From the NCBI GenBank assembly GCA_947095585.1, contig OX352761.1, positions 140,894,277 to 140,958,276 on the forward strand: a DNA stretch of 64,000 nucleotides, read 5' to 3'. The stretch is from Nephrocerus scutellatus (taxonomy: Eukaryota > Arthropoda > Insecta > Diptera > Pipunculidae). The stretch's first letter is position 1, and every line of letters begins with the position of its first letter. Of this stretch, positions 46,620-59,700 are shown in pieces. The notes beneath the pieces were generated by a model. The model saw only the letters and a list, made by a program, of their open reading frames with translations, was not told the origin of the DNA and made no database searches. The translations under genes were made by a program, and so were the position numbers.

Positions 46620-49600
46620 ACACATACGCCGACGCGAAGTTAATATAGAGAACTAAAAAAATATCTTTAAATATAAATCGTTCAGCTGCCGCCTTTTACA
46701 TGATTTTGTCTCCCTCGGCCTCGATAATCACTCCCATATGAAAACTGTTTCCCTCAACAATAAGCCCCCAAAAATTACCCAAAATCGCCTTCTAAACGAT
46801 TCTGCCCACCATCAGCAGTAGGTATTCGGAAAACGTTTAAGGGATGCTTTTCAACATTTCCGAAGAACATAGCGCTTCGGTAATTGAAAACAAAGTCACT
46901 GATTTGGAAAATTTACAAGAAATAAATTTGTAAACAGTTTTCGAGAGGGGATATCAGTTTAACCGTTTGTCATGTTTCTGGGGTGTCCAATGGCATCGCA
47001 CAAACACCGAAGATACAAAAGAATTTCTGCTGTCAGTAAGTCGTTTCACACCTCCGCCGCCACCTACCTCAGAGGAATGTTGGTTGGTGTGAACAGCAGA
47101 AATGTTGACAAGATTAATCGCTTTTAGTGATTGTGTGGCGGTACGGCGGGCTCGAACAGCACCACCTGCACAACTGATGCAACATGTTGATAGAGAGGGC
47201 GATGTGCAACGACCTGTCAGCGAACAATGAACATTAAAACTATCTTCGCGGAACATTTCTGAAAGTTTTATTTTTATGATTACAAATTTATTTTCGGAAT
47301 TTTTATTGGATTTTCCGAAGGAATTATGTAATATGTCTGTGACGCAGCTGACGTGTTAACAGTGGTGTTGATTTGTTTCGTGATCCATGCGGCGGCGTGT
47401 GCTAAGTTTGCCGGCATTAATTGCTGTAATGTGCGCATTAATTTACAATCAGGAACATAGAAGCGAGAAAAACATTTTTTATTTTCTTAATTAATTTGCG
47501 GCATAAACACTGAACATTACAACTCGCTACAACTCCAACGAATAGTTCCTCATATCACCCACATTGAACGAACGACGTACAAACACACACGGGAAGCGTG
47601 CGTCGATTTTAAAAATCAGAGGAAGAAGTCGCGTCTTGATGTTGAAGTAATGGTGCAAAGCTGTCAGCTCTTTTGCAATGGGAAGCGATGTGTTTACGAT
47701 ACGGTGATTTCTGCAGAATAGAAATAGAAATACATGAATATCTCCACAGGGTGCTTAAAAATTTTCCGTTTACTCAACAAAGTAAAGTCTTTGCCTGTAC
47801 TGTGGGTTACCCAGTCCTACTAACGAATGCTTCAAGCTCTTATTTGTGAATTTTCCTGTCAATCGTGCAGGTAATTTCCCTGATAATAATAAGTATACCT
47901 GCGCCATTTGATGTTCGTTCTTGTTATGCCGAAAACAACTACAAAAACGACAATACAACAACACCATGCAAGTGAGAGAATGACAGCAAGGGGAAGAATA
48001 AACGCAATGAGAACATGAACAGGACCACTCTACCCAAGCGCCGTAATCCTTTAGGTAATTTAATAATGCGGCCGCTGGTTAAACATCAAGTTGACGCCGA
48101 CACCGAGCTCACACTTGCACTTGGGTTGCGGGTTGGCTCTGACACCACGAGCATAATGTACTAGGTAGAGGTACTACTCCCTGCATAGCAATGTCTATAA
48201 TCTCAATTAAAGTGTGGTATAAGAAAATGCCAAAGGGCGGCAGCAGCAGCGAGCGGCATTCGCGAGTAACCCGATGAGCAAACATAGCGCGCAACGGGCG
48301 ATTCTCTGATACCTGATACTATAGCGACACCGACCGCTATTTATGTAAATAAATAACATGCATGCATATAGATTGCCCAAAGCGTTTATTAACAAAGTTG
48401 CCAGGAGCCAGGAGGCAAGTCAAGCCGACAAAGAAGACGATGTCGACGCGACTTTGCGCCAAACTAGAATCAGAATTCAAATTCAAAGTCATTGTCGATT
48501 TTTGTATTGGAAACTTGAACTTTGGTCTTACGTTCTGCATTAAGAGAGTGGGGAGTGGTATTGGGGTCCTCATGTGGGAACTCATTAAGTTCAACATTTC
48601 TTTTAGAATTTTCACCAGTTTGTTCGGTCATCGATCGACAGTAGAATGACAAACATTCCTATTCCAGTAATATGATTTTGTGTCATAGCATTTCACCATT
48701 AACCCTTTTGCTGCGCAATAAATATTCCGTCTTAATTGGTCTGGACTTTAATTTAACCACAGATTCATTTCGTTCTTAAGCGATTCGCAATCTAATCTAA
48801 ATGACAGAGGGTAGATGGGCAGTCCTGGGTTTCGCAATCTGCAATTAAACCGATGACATGTTGCAACTGGACGCAATCACCATAAGTTACTATTAATTTT
48901 CATTACAAATCCATTTATGCCGTTGAGCAAGCAGCACTGCGGCGGCGCTTCACTCTCTGTCTACCAAATAGACAACGCGGTCTAATGCGGGCATCCACTT
49001 AGTTGACCTAGGTTTTACGATAGCCACTACTTTGCTGCTGTCGCTAATGCTATAATATGCTTCAGAAGATATCCACTTAGTGAATTTTATTGCATTTTGC
49101 TTAATGTGCGCCACTGTCTGATCGGTGCGCGATACGCACCGCGTCGTCCACCAACGATCAAATGAAGCAATAAGCCGCGAACATCAATGTTGCAACTTTT
49201 ATAGCCTGATCAGTCTGACTGCGGACTTTGGAGGAATTATATTGCGTATCCCATTCTGATTGGCGATAATTTACGAACTTTATATGTGATTGCTTTGGGC
49301 CAAAGTATTAACTACTTTGTAATTTGTCTTAAATTCAATAACTGGGATTAAATGCGTTAATGCGATTTGACCGGACGCGATCGTTTAAGTTTTCAACAAG
49401 GTACTGTGTGTGTGTGAAGTGCTGTAACCAAAAGGTCTGCTAAATAAAATTCATTATTCGTTATTTCTCTGGCCGACAGTCCTTTCTAGTAGTTGTCGTT
49501 TGTTGAATCCAATGACAAGAATCAGAGCAAGGCACACACTTCATGCTACCTATAGTCAAGCGGCGGCTGGATTGTGGAGTGAAAGCAATTGATTGCGCAA

Positions 49601-50350
49601 TTATTTTCAAATTTATTCGAGGAAAATGGAGAAAGACGTTGGATAAGAACGAACTTCAAGTATACTCAAGTACCCGCACTGAAGCTAATAACAGCGCAAC
49701 TGCAACTCAAGTGGCTAGTGCAGCGCCACTAATTACCCAAATTAAGGTTCTAATTACACAAAACAAACAAATCTGGCAAACTGGAATGAATGGCGAACGC
49801 CATTGAGGCAAGTATTGATGGCTCCAGAATTGAGCTGCAGCTGAACAACGCTAGACGTCTCAGCTATTTAAGTGGTTGCAATGATGTGTAACGAATAAGG
49901 ATGTTGGTGCTGAATATTAATAAACAATAATTAATAGCATAATTATGGTAACATGGAAAACAAGACTACAAATTAAATGGAAATATTTTCAAAGGTCTGG
50001 CCTGCTTTGATGCCGCAATATGAATGCATATGGGTAAGCGATTTACTGCTGTAAGGATTTAATAGAGTGTAGTACATAGTAGTTATAGGCATGTACTTAA
50101 AAGGAAAAAGGACTTAAAGGACAGACAGTGGAGTTTACCGACGAGTCAATAATAAAAGAGATCAAGCCGCTGATTTCAAACCCTTTCAAGTCTGCCCGCA
50201 GCACCTTTTTTAGTGCATTGAATATTTGGCTTCTTCAAATCTTTCTTTGTCTGTTTGGGATGTCAATTTGTAAGTTTGCTTAGCAACGATAAAGTCACCT
50301 GCAATATAACATTTTTCTTCACGAATACTACTTTTGCATTTTCTTTTTTT
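46620..50350. other. Long intronic noncoding stretch
   Basis: No convincing gene was seen. The minus-strand frame 46954-47256 has a Gly-rich patch but no domain. Segments around 47330-47460 and 48690-49420 have balanced composition with ATTAAT/TTAATTGC motifs and no recognisable transposons, so may be regulatory. The rest is unremarkable. Confidence 0.35.
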
Positions 50351-50559
50351 AAGCATTCTTAGCATCAATTTTGGCAACAGTAACGGTCAGTGTTGAGAGG
50401 TGGAACTCTGAGAAAGGTATTCCGATGCCAAAGTGGTTCAAAGAATCTTTAAAATCAGAAATGTATAGATCTAGACTGAGTGTAAGTGAAGATCTGACAA
50501 ATTGCGGTTGTGTCTGTGTTGCAAGTACGGACATGTCAAAAATAGTTCACCGACGAATA

Positions 50560-51300
50560 AAAGCTGCCTGGCTAGAAAATAATCTTGGCTCTGAACTCGA
50601 TGAGTACGGAGGGCGAGGAGCGGAAGGAAGTTCTACAAAAGAGTCTGCGGTTTGACGCTATACTGTACTCCAAAGACAAAGTTGGTAATCTGATCTCCGA
50701 TCTCAAAGGCATCTTGGTACGATGAAAATGGCACTTTTACGGATGGCAACCTAACTGAGCAATTGGAGGCTCTATACCAATGACAGACGACCAATCTATC
50801 TTCCCACCTCTAAAGGCATAGACGAAGTTAGTAGAGCAATAAATACGCTTATACATTGAAAGGTCTATTGAGCAGATGGCGTCCCAGCGGAGCTGATCTA
50901 ATCTGAAGGGCCCGCACAACACAAAGCATTTGATGAATAGTGTAAGTGTAGGAGGAAGAAGCGATGCCAGAAGACTGGAGAATAGATTCCTGTATCCTAT
51001 ATACAAAAGAAAGAAGATGTCAAAAAGTGCAGCAATTTTCGTGGATAGCCCTACACGTTAAAAGTCATTGTTGGCCCATACCAGTGTGGCTCCATGCCAG
51101 GCAAAACAACAACTGATCAAATTTCCAGCCTTAGACAGGCAATGAAAATATGTTTAGAGTTCTACTATCAGCACTATCTGGTTATAGAATTCAAAGCCGC
51201 TTTTGATAGCTATGATATCACTATATGTAGGTTAACATTGGCTCTTGTTATAAGACAAATTAAGATTTCCGGACTACTATAAGTACCATTAAAATCTATA
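50560..51300 (+). pseudogene. RTE-like reverse transcriptase relic
   Basis: The plus strand, through many frame changes, reads a GRKFYK...RVCG segment, IDEVSRAINTLI, a YxADGVPAELI motif (RT block start), MPEDWRIDSCILYTK and KKCSNFRG (from KKGD...CxNYRGIS), then GPYQCGSMPGKTTTDQISSL and LVIEFKAAFDS, with Glu in place of the first catalytic Asp. These blocks and their spacing are RTE-type. The YADD part is not preserved. Confidence 0.75.
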
Positions 51301-51945
51301 ACAGCTCCGACAAATGGATGAACTGGCCTATGACCATTTTTTCCAGGTGTTAAAGACAGTGAGCCGAGACTATTATGTAACAGGATATGTAAGCCAACGG
51401 TAAGATACGATACGATAAGATTGAAAGAAACTCAAGAGCTATGCAAGAAGCTCTCATCTAAATCACGCGGGCTGCAACAAAACAAAGAACATGGTGGCCA
51501 TGTCGTCTAGAAGAGGAATCAACAATGAATAGTGGACTAAGTGTAGAGCAATTCCTTTACAAGTTCGTGTCAACTGTAGCAGATTGAAATACGTGCTTGG
51601 TTCTTTGAAAACAAAATAGCAGCCTTCTTTAATCTGTCAAGACTCTTCAAGTCTAAGAATTTAACCAAAACATCCAAGTTGCACAAAGCACTCTGACGTC
51701 ATAGCCGCTTTCGTGAGGAAAGTCTTACGAAAATAGCTGGATCCGCAATTGAGGAATGACGATTCCGAAGAGGATCCTGCTCGGAAAGTCCTTTGAGGTA
51801 TGAATTATGAGACACGAGAGCGAAGCAGGCCGACCCTTTGCTGGAAGGGTGCTCAGACCTTAAGGTTATGCCAAACTGGCTCAAAATTGGGACCGGTGGA
51901 GAGATATTTTGTAAAATGCTTGTACAGGACTCCTGCTGTATAGCC
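51300..51945. other. Decayed sequence after the RTE relic
   Basis: This probably continues the degraded 3' part of the RTE-like relic (charged-residue-rich frames with many stops). No motif is clear enough for a separate call. Confidence 0.3.
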
Positions 51946-51958
51946 AAATATGATGATA

Positions 51959-52218
51959 TATTAATAATAATAATAATAATAATATTCGGCGCGACCAGAC
52001 CATTGCGGTCCAAGGCAATATATATATTTTTGGACACAAATGGAAGGGACCTACAATTTAAGAATCTTTCCGTGACAAGTTATTACTCTCGGAACGTTTG
52101 ACACCCATTCGCGAGAGGTGGGACACCGTGAAAAATACTTTTGGTATTACTGGGATTCGAACCACGAACCTCCTGCTCTGTAGCCATGTGCATTTCCACT
52201 GAGCCACGGCGCCCACAA
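51959..52218 (-). repeat. tRNA-derived SINE, copy 2
   Basis: In minus orientation it starts GGGCGCCGTGGCTCAGTGG, contains an A-box-like TGGCTCAGTGG (52206-52196) and a perfect B box GGTTCGAATCC (52163-52153), and ends in an (ATT)n tail (51959-51985). A 13-bp target-site duplication AAATATGATGATA flanks it (51946-51958 and 52219-52231). The body matches copy 1 through CACGGTGTCCCACCTCTCGC and GGCGCG. Confidence 0.9.
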
Positions 52219-52314
52219 AAATATGATGATAATAACTTAACAACAAGTAAATGTAAATGTAAGAAAAACGGCGTTTTTCGAGGACAAAATTTTATGTATA
52301 CATCGACACACGCA

Positions 52315-52352
52315 ACACGCCACACGCCACACGCCACACGCCACACGCCACA
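52315..52352. repeat. (CACACGC)n 7-bp microsatellite
   Basis: About five tandem CACACGC units directly follow the SINE and precede a diverged satellite that is itself rich in CACACG/CGCGAC motifs. Confidence 0.9.
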
Positions 52353-52436
52353 CAGTCCTTTTATTTTTATTTGGTAATTACCGCCAAATTATATGTTTTT
52401 ATTGTAAGGGTTTTTTCACAGTTAACCCACATTTTC

Positions 52437-53000
52437 ATGCATCACACGCGACTCTTGACACGCGTCGCATACGAGATCTCAAGAACGGTCCTAAGCACTG
52501 AGCTGCTCATAAAATTTTAGCTTTCCAGGTCGTGCAAAAGGTGGTTTAAAAGGATCCCAAAATAGTTGACCAGGTCGGGCCTATTTCAAGATTAAGCCAT
52601 TTACTACGCATCGCACTCGTCACACGTGACTCACGACACGAGTCATACACGGGACATTAAAAATGTCCCTTGACGCTGAGCTAGTCACAAAATTTCAGCT
52701 CTCTAGACGCAGGTCGGAGCTATTCCAAAAATTATCCCATATTCCACGCATCGCACGCGCCGCACGCGACTTGTGACACGAGTCATACTTGGAATATTAG
52801 AAACAATAAGTACTTGAGATAAGCTAATTTCAACTCTTTAGCACGTGTTGAAGGTGGTTAAAAACAGGTCGGGCCTCTTCCAAAGATTCAGCCATTTCCC
52901 ACGCATCATACGCGAGATCTGAGAAATATCCCTTAACACTGAGCTGTTAAAACAATTTCCGCTCTCTTGATCATGTTGAAGGTGGTTACAAAGAACCTTA
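52437..53000. repeat. Diverged tandem satellite, about 4 units of 140-170 bp
   Basis: Units begin near 52437 (ATGCATCACACGCGACTC), 52606 (ACGCATCGCACTCGTCACAC), 52746 (ACGCATCGCACGCGCCGCAC) and 52901 (ACGCATCATACGCGAGATCT). Each continues through GACACG(A/C)G, a CACTGAGCTG- or GACGCTGAGCTA-like segment, AATTT.AGCTCT, and GGTCGGGCC. The last unit is truncated. Confidence 0.85.
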
Positions 53001-53004
53001 AAGA

Positions 53005-55740
53005 AGTCAAAAAAAAAACGAAAGACAGGAACGTCAAGATAAATTAAAGTTTTTAAAAACTGTACCTACGCTGGGAATTTTTTCAAAATTCTAAAACATG
53101 GGTTCAATAGCAAAAGAAACTTCATAAGCGAAATTTTTTGGACAATTTGTATGTATGACATATCATTGACTTGGTGTCAAGTTGTCAAATTAGGTACCTT
53201 AACCCGTTGACATCACCTTATTCTAAAAATCATTGTGCTAAAGGATTTTTTTTTAATTGGACTTTCGGTTTTTGAGTTATGCTGATAAAATCTATACATC
53301 TCAAAGGGGGGTTTTAGGGTTTTTATGGTCAAAATTGCCTGAAATTCGGGTACCTTATTTTTGTTTGGTTTTTCTGAGTAATTTCTATACTTCCGTTTTT
53401 TCATGGAAGTAATAACTAAACAAAAAAACCGTTAACAAAAAACTAAAAACCAAAAAAATATATTTTTTGATAAAAAGGGCCTAAAAAAGAGAAATATTAC
53501 TAAACTGCGTATGCGCAAAATATCGAACAAACAAAAGGTAGGTATATTTTTCAATGGCCCGTTATCTTAGCCATGAATAGTTCATCGTAGTGTTTATTGG
53601 AAATGTTAATATTATTACAGAACGAATCAAAAAGTAAGTTGGTACTTCCCGTCAAGTAACACACCATCTCCTGAAAAAGGACTACTTTTACCATTATCAT
53701 GATCGCCGTCATCATGGTCATTATTAAGGATTTGTTCATTGGGTGGGCATTTAAAGAGCAAGAACAAGAATTTAAGCAAAACGACATGACGTGTACACAA
53801 TGCAGCGAATAATGGCATCTTGGTGGACGATGGACGATGGACGATGGACGAACGGACAGACGTGCAAAATTGAATTGTTGTTTGTGGCGATGACAATAAC
53901 TTGGAATAGAGCATAGGCAAGAGGAAGAGCGCGGATGGTTGTTGTCAGTCGTATAGGGTATAGCTCATGGGAATGTGTAACGCGTACAAGTAGGCAATGC
54001 CCAAAACGAGATCTCGCATTACTTTGCTATTGAAGCGTATTATCCGAACACAATGCAGACACTCAGAGATCCTTTTCACACCCTTTTGTTCACAATTATT
54101 GCTACTAGGTACGACCCACAAAAAGGCTCAACTCAACTCAAAGAGAGAAAACGGACAGGAAATTTGTTCAGCATCATAATCAGGTGCGCCTACACACGTT
54201 GCGCCGTCTGAGGTTCCTGCTTCCAAACATTATTATGTGATTTATGGTTTGTCGCGAATTGATGCTTATAAAACCACTCTCGCTTGATGTGTGGGTAACA
54301 GCTTTTTTATTTGCACACACACACACATACAAATGGTAGAATTTTTGTCAAAATTTAGCTTGCACGCAGATCTAGGCGCGAACGCAAAATCCAATTAGAA
54401 AAACAAAGCTATAAATAACGGAATAACGTTTGTAATCCTCGGTGGAAAATGTTTAACCCCATAACCGCACATGAAATAGTGGCTCAATTGCAAAATGTCA
54501 AAATGTAAAATAATCATTACCGAAAAAAAAAATTAAAGAAACATGCCACAAAGTATAGACGCGAGCATAATAAACTCGAAAATTTATGTTGCCATTTCCA
54601 AAAAGCTTATGTGGTGGTGAACGGCGATGCGTGCCCGCAGCTTACCTAAATACTCACGAATTTATTAAATCCCAAATGCCGGACAATGTCGTCGTATCAA
54701 TTGCTCGCTTACCTGAACCGCTTAGCACTGCAAACTGCAAACTGCAAATTGGAAAATTGCACAAGGCTCACGGGGCGACTAAGCGTTCATTGAAAGTCGA
54801 AAGAAAATGACACGGCGGCCTCCTAATAACAAATAAATTAAACAGTTTATGCATCAGTGTGCTTATTATTAAAAATATGTATAAGGATTATGTACCACAT
54901 GTTGTGGTCTGCGCAGCGTAGGCGCTCTCAGATCAGAGGCAAAACGCAAACGCACTGGGCTCCGACATGCAAGCCAATCTAAAGCTTGGCCTCATTTGTA
55001 TAATCGACCCATCAATTCTGTGAGTAAATGACAACGCGTCTGCGAGACTTGCATGATTGGACGACAAGTCGACAATCAATGCCATCTCGGGGCGAGTTCG
55101 ATGCTCGTTAACAACATGTCCAATTGTCCATTTAATTTTACTGCTTACAGCGGTTGCAAATGCGTGTCGTGGTCGTCGTGCTGGGAAGAGAGAAGCAGAA
55201 GGATTCGCTTGATTTGATTTTTGATGGCAACCAATAATTTGTAGATACCGAAGATCAGTGGAAACAAACCATGTGGTTAATCAGATAAGCGCTGCTACTG
55301 CCGGGAATTTAGATAACTGAAACATCGTTTTACGTCAACCTAATGGTCAACGGATGTAGTGTCCAGTGAGTATAAGAAGTCTGCAATTCAGAGACGTCAG
55401 TGATTATGATTATAATAAGACATTTGACATCAAGGATGAGAGTTTTAAAGCAGACGATAACATAGTTTGTGTTTTAAAAGGTTATGGCATGTTCGGTTTG
55501 CACGCTCAAGGCAACAAAACTGTCTGATTCGCATAAAAAAATTGGTACGCGTGGCAAATTTTTTTGCCGAAGGAAATGGTTTAAATAAAATATTTTTGCT
55601 TTACATCTTTCATGTTCTTTTGAGTGATTGATAACTGTGCAATTTTTAGCAATTTTTATCAACATCGTTATGGCATTTTTCGAAACATAAAGCGAAGCGG
55701 GAAGGTCATTTTTTTTGCACACCCACTCCTACGTATAAGT
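53005..55740. promoter_or_regulatory. Intronic noncoding stretch
   Basis: No gene was recognised. A GGACGAT 7-bp tandem run lies at about 53824-53850. The segments 54190-54420 and 54820-55420 have balanced composition without transposons and could be regulatory. The first 500 bp are AT-rich with A and T tracts. Confidence 0.35.
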
Positions 55741-55754
55741 ATTTATTTTTCTAC

Positions 55755-56660
55755 TTACCCAACGACAAGAAATAAATTGAATTTTTCGATAAATATCTTT
55801 AATTTTGATAATTGTTGGCGTACTGAGGGGATCTTTAGACGGTCGATGTTATACCCAGGCATTCGGATGATATTGCGGAGTCTTTGAACTGATGCAGTAC
55901 GTAACTGGGCAGTAGCTACCATAAGGTGATGATCCCGTACCATACCCATGTCGGCTCCTCGTCTGTTTCGGACGTCTAAAAGACAGCTCCCAAACCGTCG
56001 GCTGATCGCCACATGTTCGATTTGGTTGGATGATGATTGCCTGTCATTTGAAACCCAGCTAACTTTGTGGCAGGTCTTATGCTCAAACATGGTGCCTCCT
56101 ATGACAAGGTGGTTGGTGTTGCAGAAATCAACAAATCGTTCACCATTGTCATTTCGTTCGCCGAGGCCGTGCTTCCCAATCACATGTCAGAGTCCTTCAT
56201 TAACGTTACCTCTACCTTGGCATTCAGTCCTCCATCACGATGACGATATCTCCGTTCGGCGTTGCATTGAATACAGTGCTTAGCTGATTGTAGAATTTGT
56301 CCTTTTAAATCCTCAGTCGAGGGACTCGTTGGGGCGTAACACTTTATGATCGCGACGCGCCGTACTCTAGTCCGAAATTTGGCCGATAAGATCCTATCAC
56401 CATGTGGGTGCCAGAAAGTAAGGCCTCTGCGTGCTGTTGGACCACTCCAGATTCACGGGGACTGCCAGAGGGTTTGCCGGAGTAGAGTAGCACAGTGTTA
56501 CACGTTGGGCATTGGTACTCTCCCGCGTCGAACCATCTTAATTCACTCACTCCCAGTTTGTCCAAATGTTCCAGTTGAAGAAATCTGGCATTTTGAGGTC
56601 CTTCACTCCCTGAGTCAAAGAGCGTCCTCACATTCTAGAAACCAATCTTAGTCCGGGTAC
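55755..56660 (-). pseudogene. RTE-like retrotransposon endonuclease relic
   Basis: Reading the minus strand from 56631: DKLGVSELRW (catalytic Glu in SE), VLLYSGKPSG, then YAPTSPSTEDLK in an adjoining frame, a GLNAKVE segment (normally GDLNAKVG), and from about 56183 IGKHGLGERNDNGERFVDFC, NHLVIGGTMFEHKTCHKVSW, NQIEHVAISRRF (normally NQIDH), LLDVRNRRGADMG and DHHLMVA (catalytic DHH). This is the APE-type endonuclease of an RTE-clade element in order and nearly full length. Two frame changes, a D-to-E change and loss of the following RT mark it as dead. Confidence 0.85.
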
Positions 56661-56799
56661 AATAGCCAAAATTCGTCATTATTCGGCCATTACTTATCCG
56701 AGGCGTTGTGTCGGTTTCAGTAGCGGACATTTTTCGGTACCGCGGCGTGCTAACCCACCCCTAGACTACAAACGCTAGACTGTTCGCCGAAGAGAATAC

Positions 56800-59700
56800 A
56801 CTAAGAGATATCTAAGATGTTTTAACTGGCTTAGTGAAGGTTATTCAGTTTATCTATGTAAAGCTAAAAGAAGCATCACACGATCCTACATCTAGATAAC
56901 AGTCAACCAACTACTAGTGAAAATGCAACTAGTGGCTATTCTATTTCAGTAGCAATCGCTATTTTACCGACCGCACAAATATCAGTTGAGAGTCAACAAG
57001 GAGAAAGGAAATTATGCAAAACTTGTGGAAAACACACAGAAAGAGGCATGCCAATTGCTGTTGAATATCTAATTGAGGTCTGCTTAGTGGTAGTCCTTGG
57101 ATTTCCTCATTTGGGTTCTTTTGTGAAAAATTAGCTCATTTGGTAAATAAGAAATAAGTTGGCTCTAATGTAAATGTGTTTTCGAAACGAACATTTTGTA
57201 TAAAATTTTGTAAATATGTGACTATGTGACAATGTCTTCAAGAAAATTGCTTCGACTATATACTCTTAGTTTTAGTTTAGCAACTTTAGTTCTGTATGCG
57301 GCAGCCTTAGAGAAGCACAAAATATAAATTTGTACTCGAGTGATGGGTGCGCTTGCACTATCTGCTCGCCGACAGCAAGCAATCTTCAGCGGGCGACAAC
57401 TGTATACAATAAACAACACAGCTGGATTTTCACCACTCGTCCACGAGTCAATGAAATCATCCTGGGTGACTGCGATTTTCATCGGACCGAATTGTCACAT
57501 TCATAACGAAATTATTAGTTGGAGTATCATTAAATATCAAAATATGTGAATAATATACGCAACGGTTACGCAATCTCAATTGACTCCGTCTGCCGATGAC
57601 AAGCATCCCAAGGACATCCCATCTTCCCGCACGTGATCACTGTGTCATACTCGTATTATTAGCAAAGACCGCCTCTCCTAAGCGAGACGAGGAAAATCCC
57701 CCGTCGATTTTGTGCAGTTAGACCGAAGCGAAGATAAAATGCACAAGTTTATGCCGAGTCGGCGCATGTGAACATCCTCGCTTGTGGTGCATGCGGCTAT
57801 TTAGTGTCTTTTCATGTGACATTTCGCAATTATTGTGATAATAGTTTTTTTTTCATAAATATATTAACTAGCTTCGATTTCCCGTTAAGCGTTTTAATAA
57901 AAAATGCAGTTTATAAAGCCCAAGTCAGCAAGCGCCCATCTTTGAGTCCGCACTGCCCAGGGGTCCTACGCCGCTATTTCTACTGCGTGTCGAGTAGCTT
58001 GTCTAATAAGCTCTCCTTAGGGCGATCTAATAAGATGTTGATGATTATGCTCATCATCAGCATATCGCCGGCTACAGACTCGCACACTATGAACGGGAAA
58101 GATGATGACCGCACAGTTTCCAGATATGATCGGAATATAATCGGAAATATTTCTTTGATCTCAATTGGAAAATTGGTTTAAGAATGAAATGAATGAAGAG
58201 TTGTGGGATTATATTATGTCGAAGGTATAGTCAGCCATCCAGTCACCTCTACTACTGCCGTTTTGTCGGAGATTTCCGATTGATCTTTTCGACAAAGGTG
58301 TAAACTTAAGGCAAGTCAATGCGGTTGAATGCGGTGGTAACGGCCGCTGATGTTCAGGTAGTTCGGGTGCGATTACTTCTTGCGTCTGCGGTACGACCTG
58401 AGCTGGTTGGTGTGACTATTTGTCTGGCTGCACACATCCAGAAATCGATCGCCGCGCCAACGCACAATGAACTATGTTTGGGGTCCTTAAAAATCGGGCA
58501 TTGTTGCTGAGTGTGAGGGACCAAAAGTTAGCGTTTTTAATGAGATTATGGCTAGAGATCGTCTTTCCTCATTCAGAAGTGAAACAAGAAGCTATGTGTG
58601 CTATCTATTCAATTTAACAAATTGGATTCCAATGAGTTTGTATTTTGATTTTCTTTGTCACCGCCTGTCTCGGTGGCTGTTGCTATACAAACTGTCATAA
58701 GATGTATGAGTAATTATAGCCGACGATTTTTACCCTCTTTTGCTTGGCAATAGATTGCAGTGCATTGCATTGTCAAAATATCCGCCGTACGGAGCAGAGA
58801 AAGAGAGAACCAGTGAAAGTTCAAAATAAGATTTTTGTTTGCTAGACCCAGCTTATCGAGCGGTTGGCTACACATTTTGTTTTCAATGTTTGATAGTAAC
58901 AATCTATGATTCCCTTTTTGTTGTATGCTGTTAAAGCCATTAGGAAAGATTGAAATCGCTGCCGAACAGCGAACAAATTGCTAATTGAATATTAACGCTC
59001 TGATGCGGAAGATTATTTCTTGTATCATGATGTGAGTGAATAGATGGTTAAGCATTTAAAAACATTGTTTTTACTAATCGTAGTGTAAATGCTCTAGTCT
59101 ACAAGATAAAAGCGAAAAGCTTGACCGGTTTTGTGATCTCTTCATGTATCACAGCAATAAAATCATCATCGAAGAGTTCCATACTCTTTTTAAAACTTTT
59201 TTATTAGCTCGATTTCGTGTATGACTGTCTGTCTCTCGGTCTGTTCGGGTGGAATTTTGTAATTGATTTTAACTTTCCATTGAGCTATAGACTTGTAACT
59301 TTAAACATAACTATGCAATAGATAATTAATGCATGAGTAGTTGCATGCGTCCCACGTTTTTCATTTTTAATCTTACAAGTATATTAAAAATTCACAAGTA
59401 AAAGTTATCGGGTCTATCTGATAGGAGTTAGGACACTTTATGGGGCTAGGATAAATTAATTTATACTTTTCAGTTCGTGTTAACACATATTATGTAATAT
59501 ATTATTTTTCATTCTACAAATATCGTGACTTTTTTAACTTCAGAAACCCGAAGTATGGAAATTGTGGAAAAAAATATATGGTATTCCCCAATTTTGGGCC
59601 TAAAAAAGCAAAAAATTATTTCGATTTGTTAACTGATGAGTAGATATTTAAGGTTTTTACTTCAACGGAATCTCTTAAAGTTACCTTATTTTTTGCACCA

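Noticed and set aside
46954..47256. 100-codon minus-strand frame with a Gly run
   Set aside because: No domain was recognised; the Gly run comes from a short GCCGCC-type stretch. Insufficient to call a gene.
52153..52206. tRNA gene suggested by A and B boxes
   Set aside because: The body continues into a shared non-tRNA sequence with ATT tail and target duplication, and the same unit recurs at 33.9 kb: it is a SINE. No cloverleaf with a proper anticodon arm is evident.
57768..58181. 137-codon open frame
   Set aside because: The first codon is not ATG, the composition is uneven, no domain or splice context is visible, and nothing in the frame resembles a known family.
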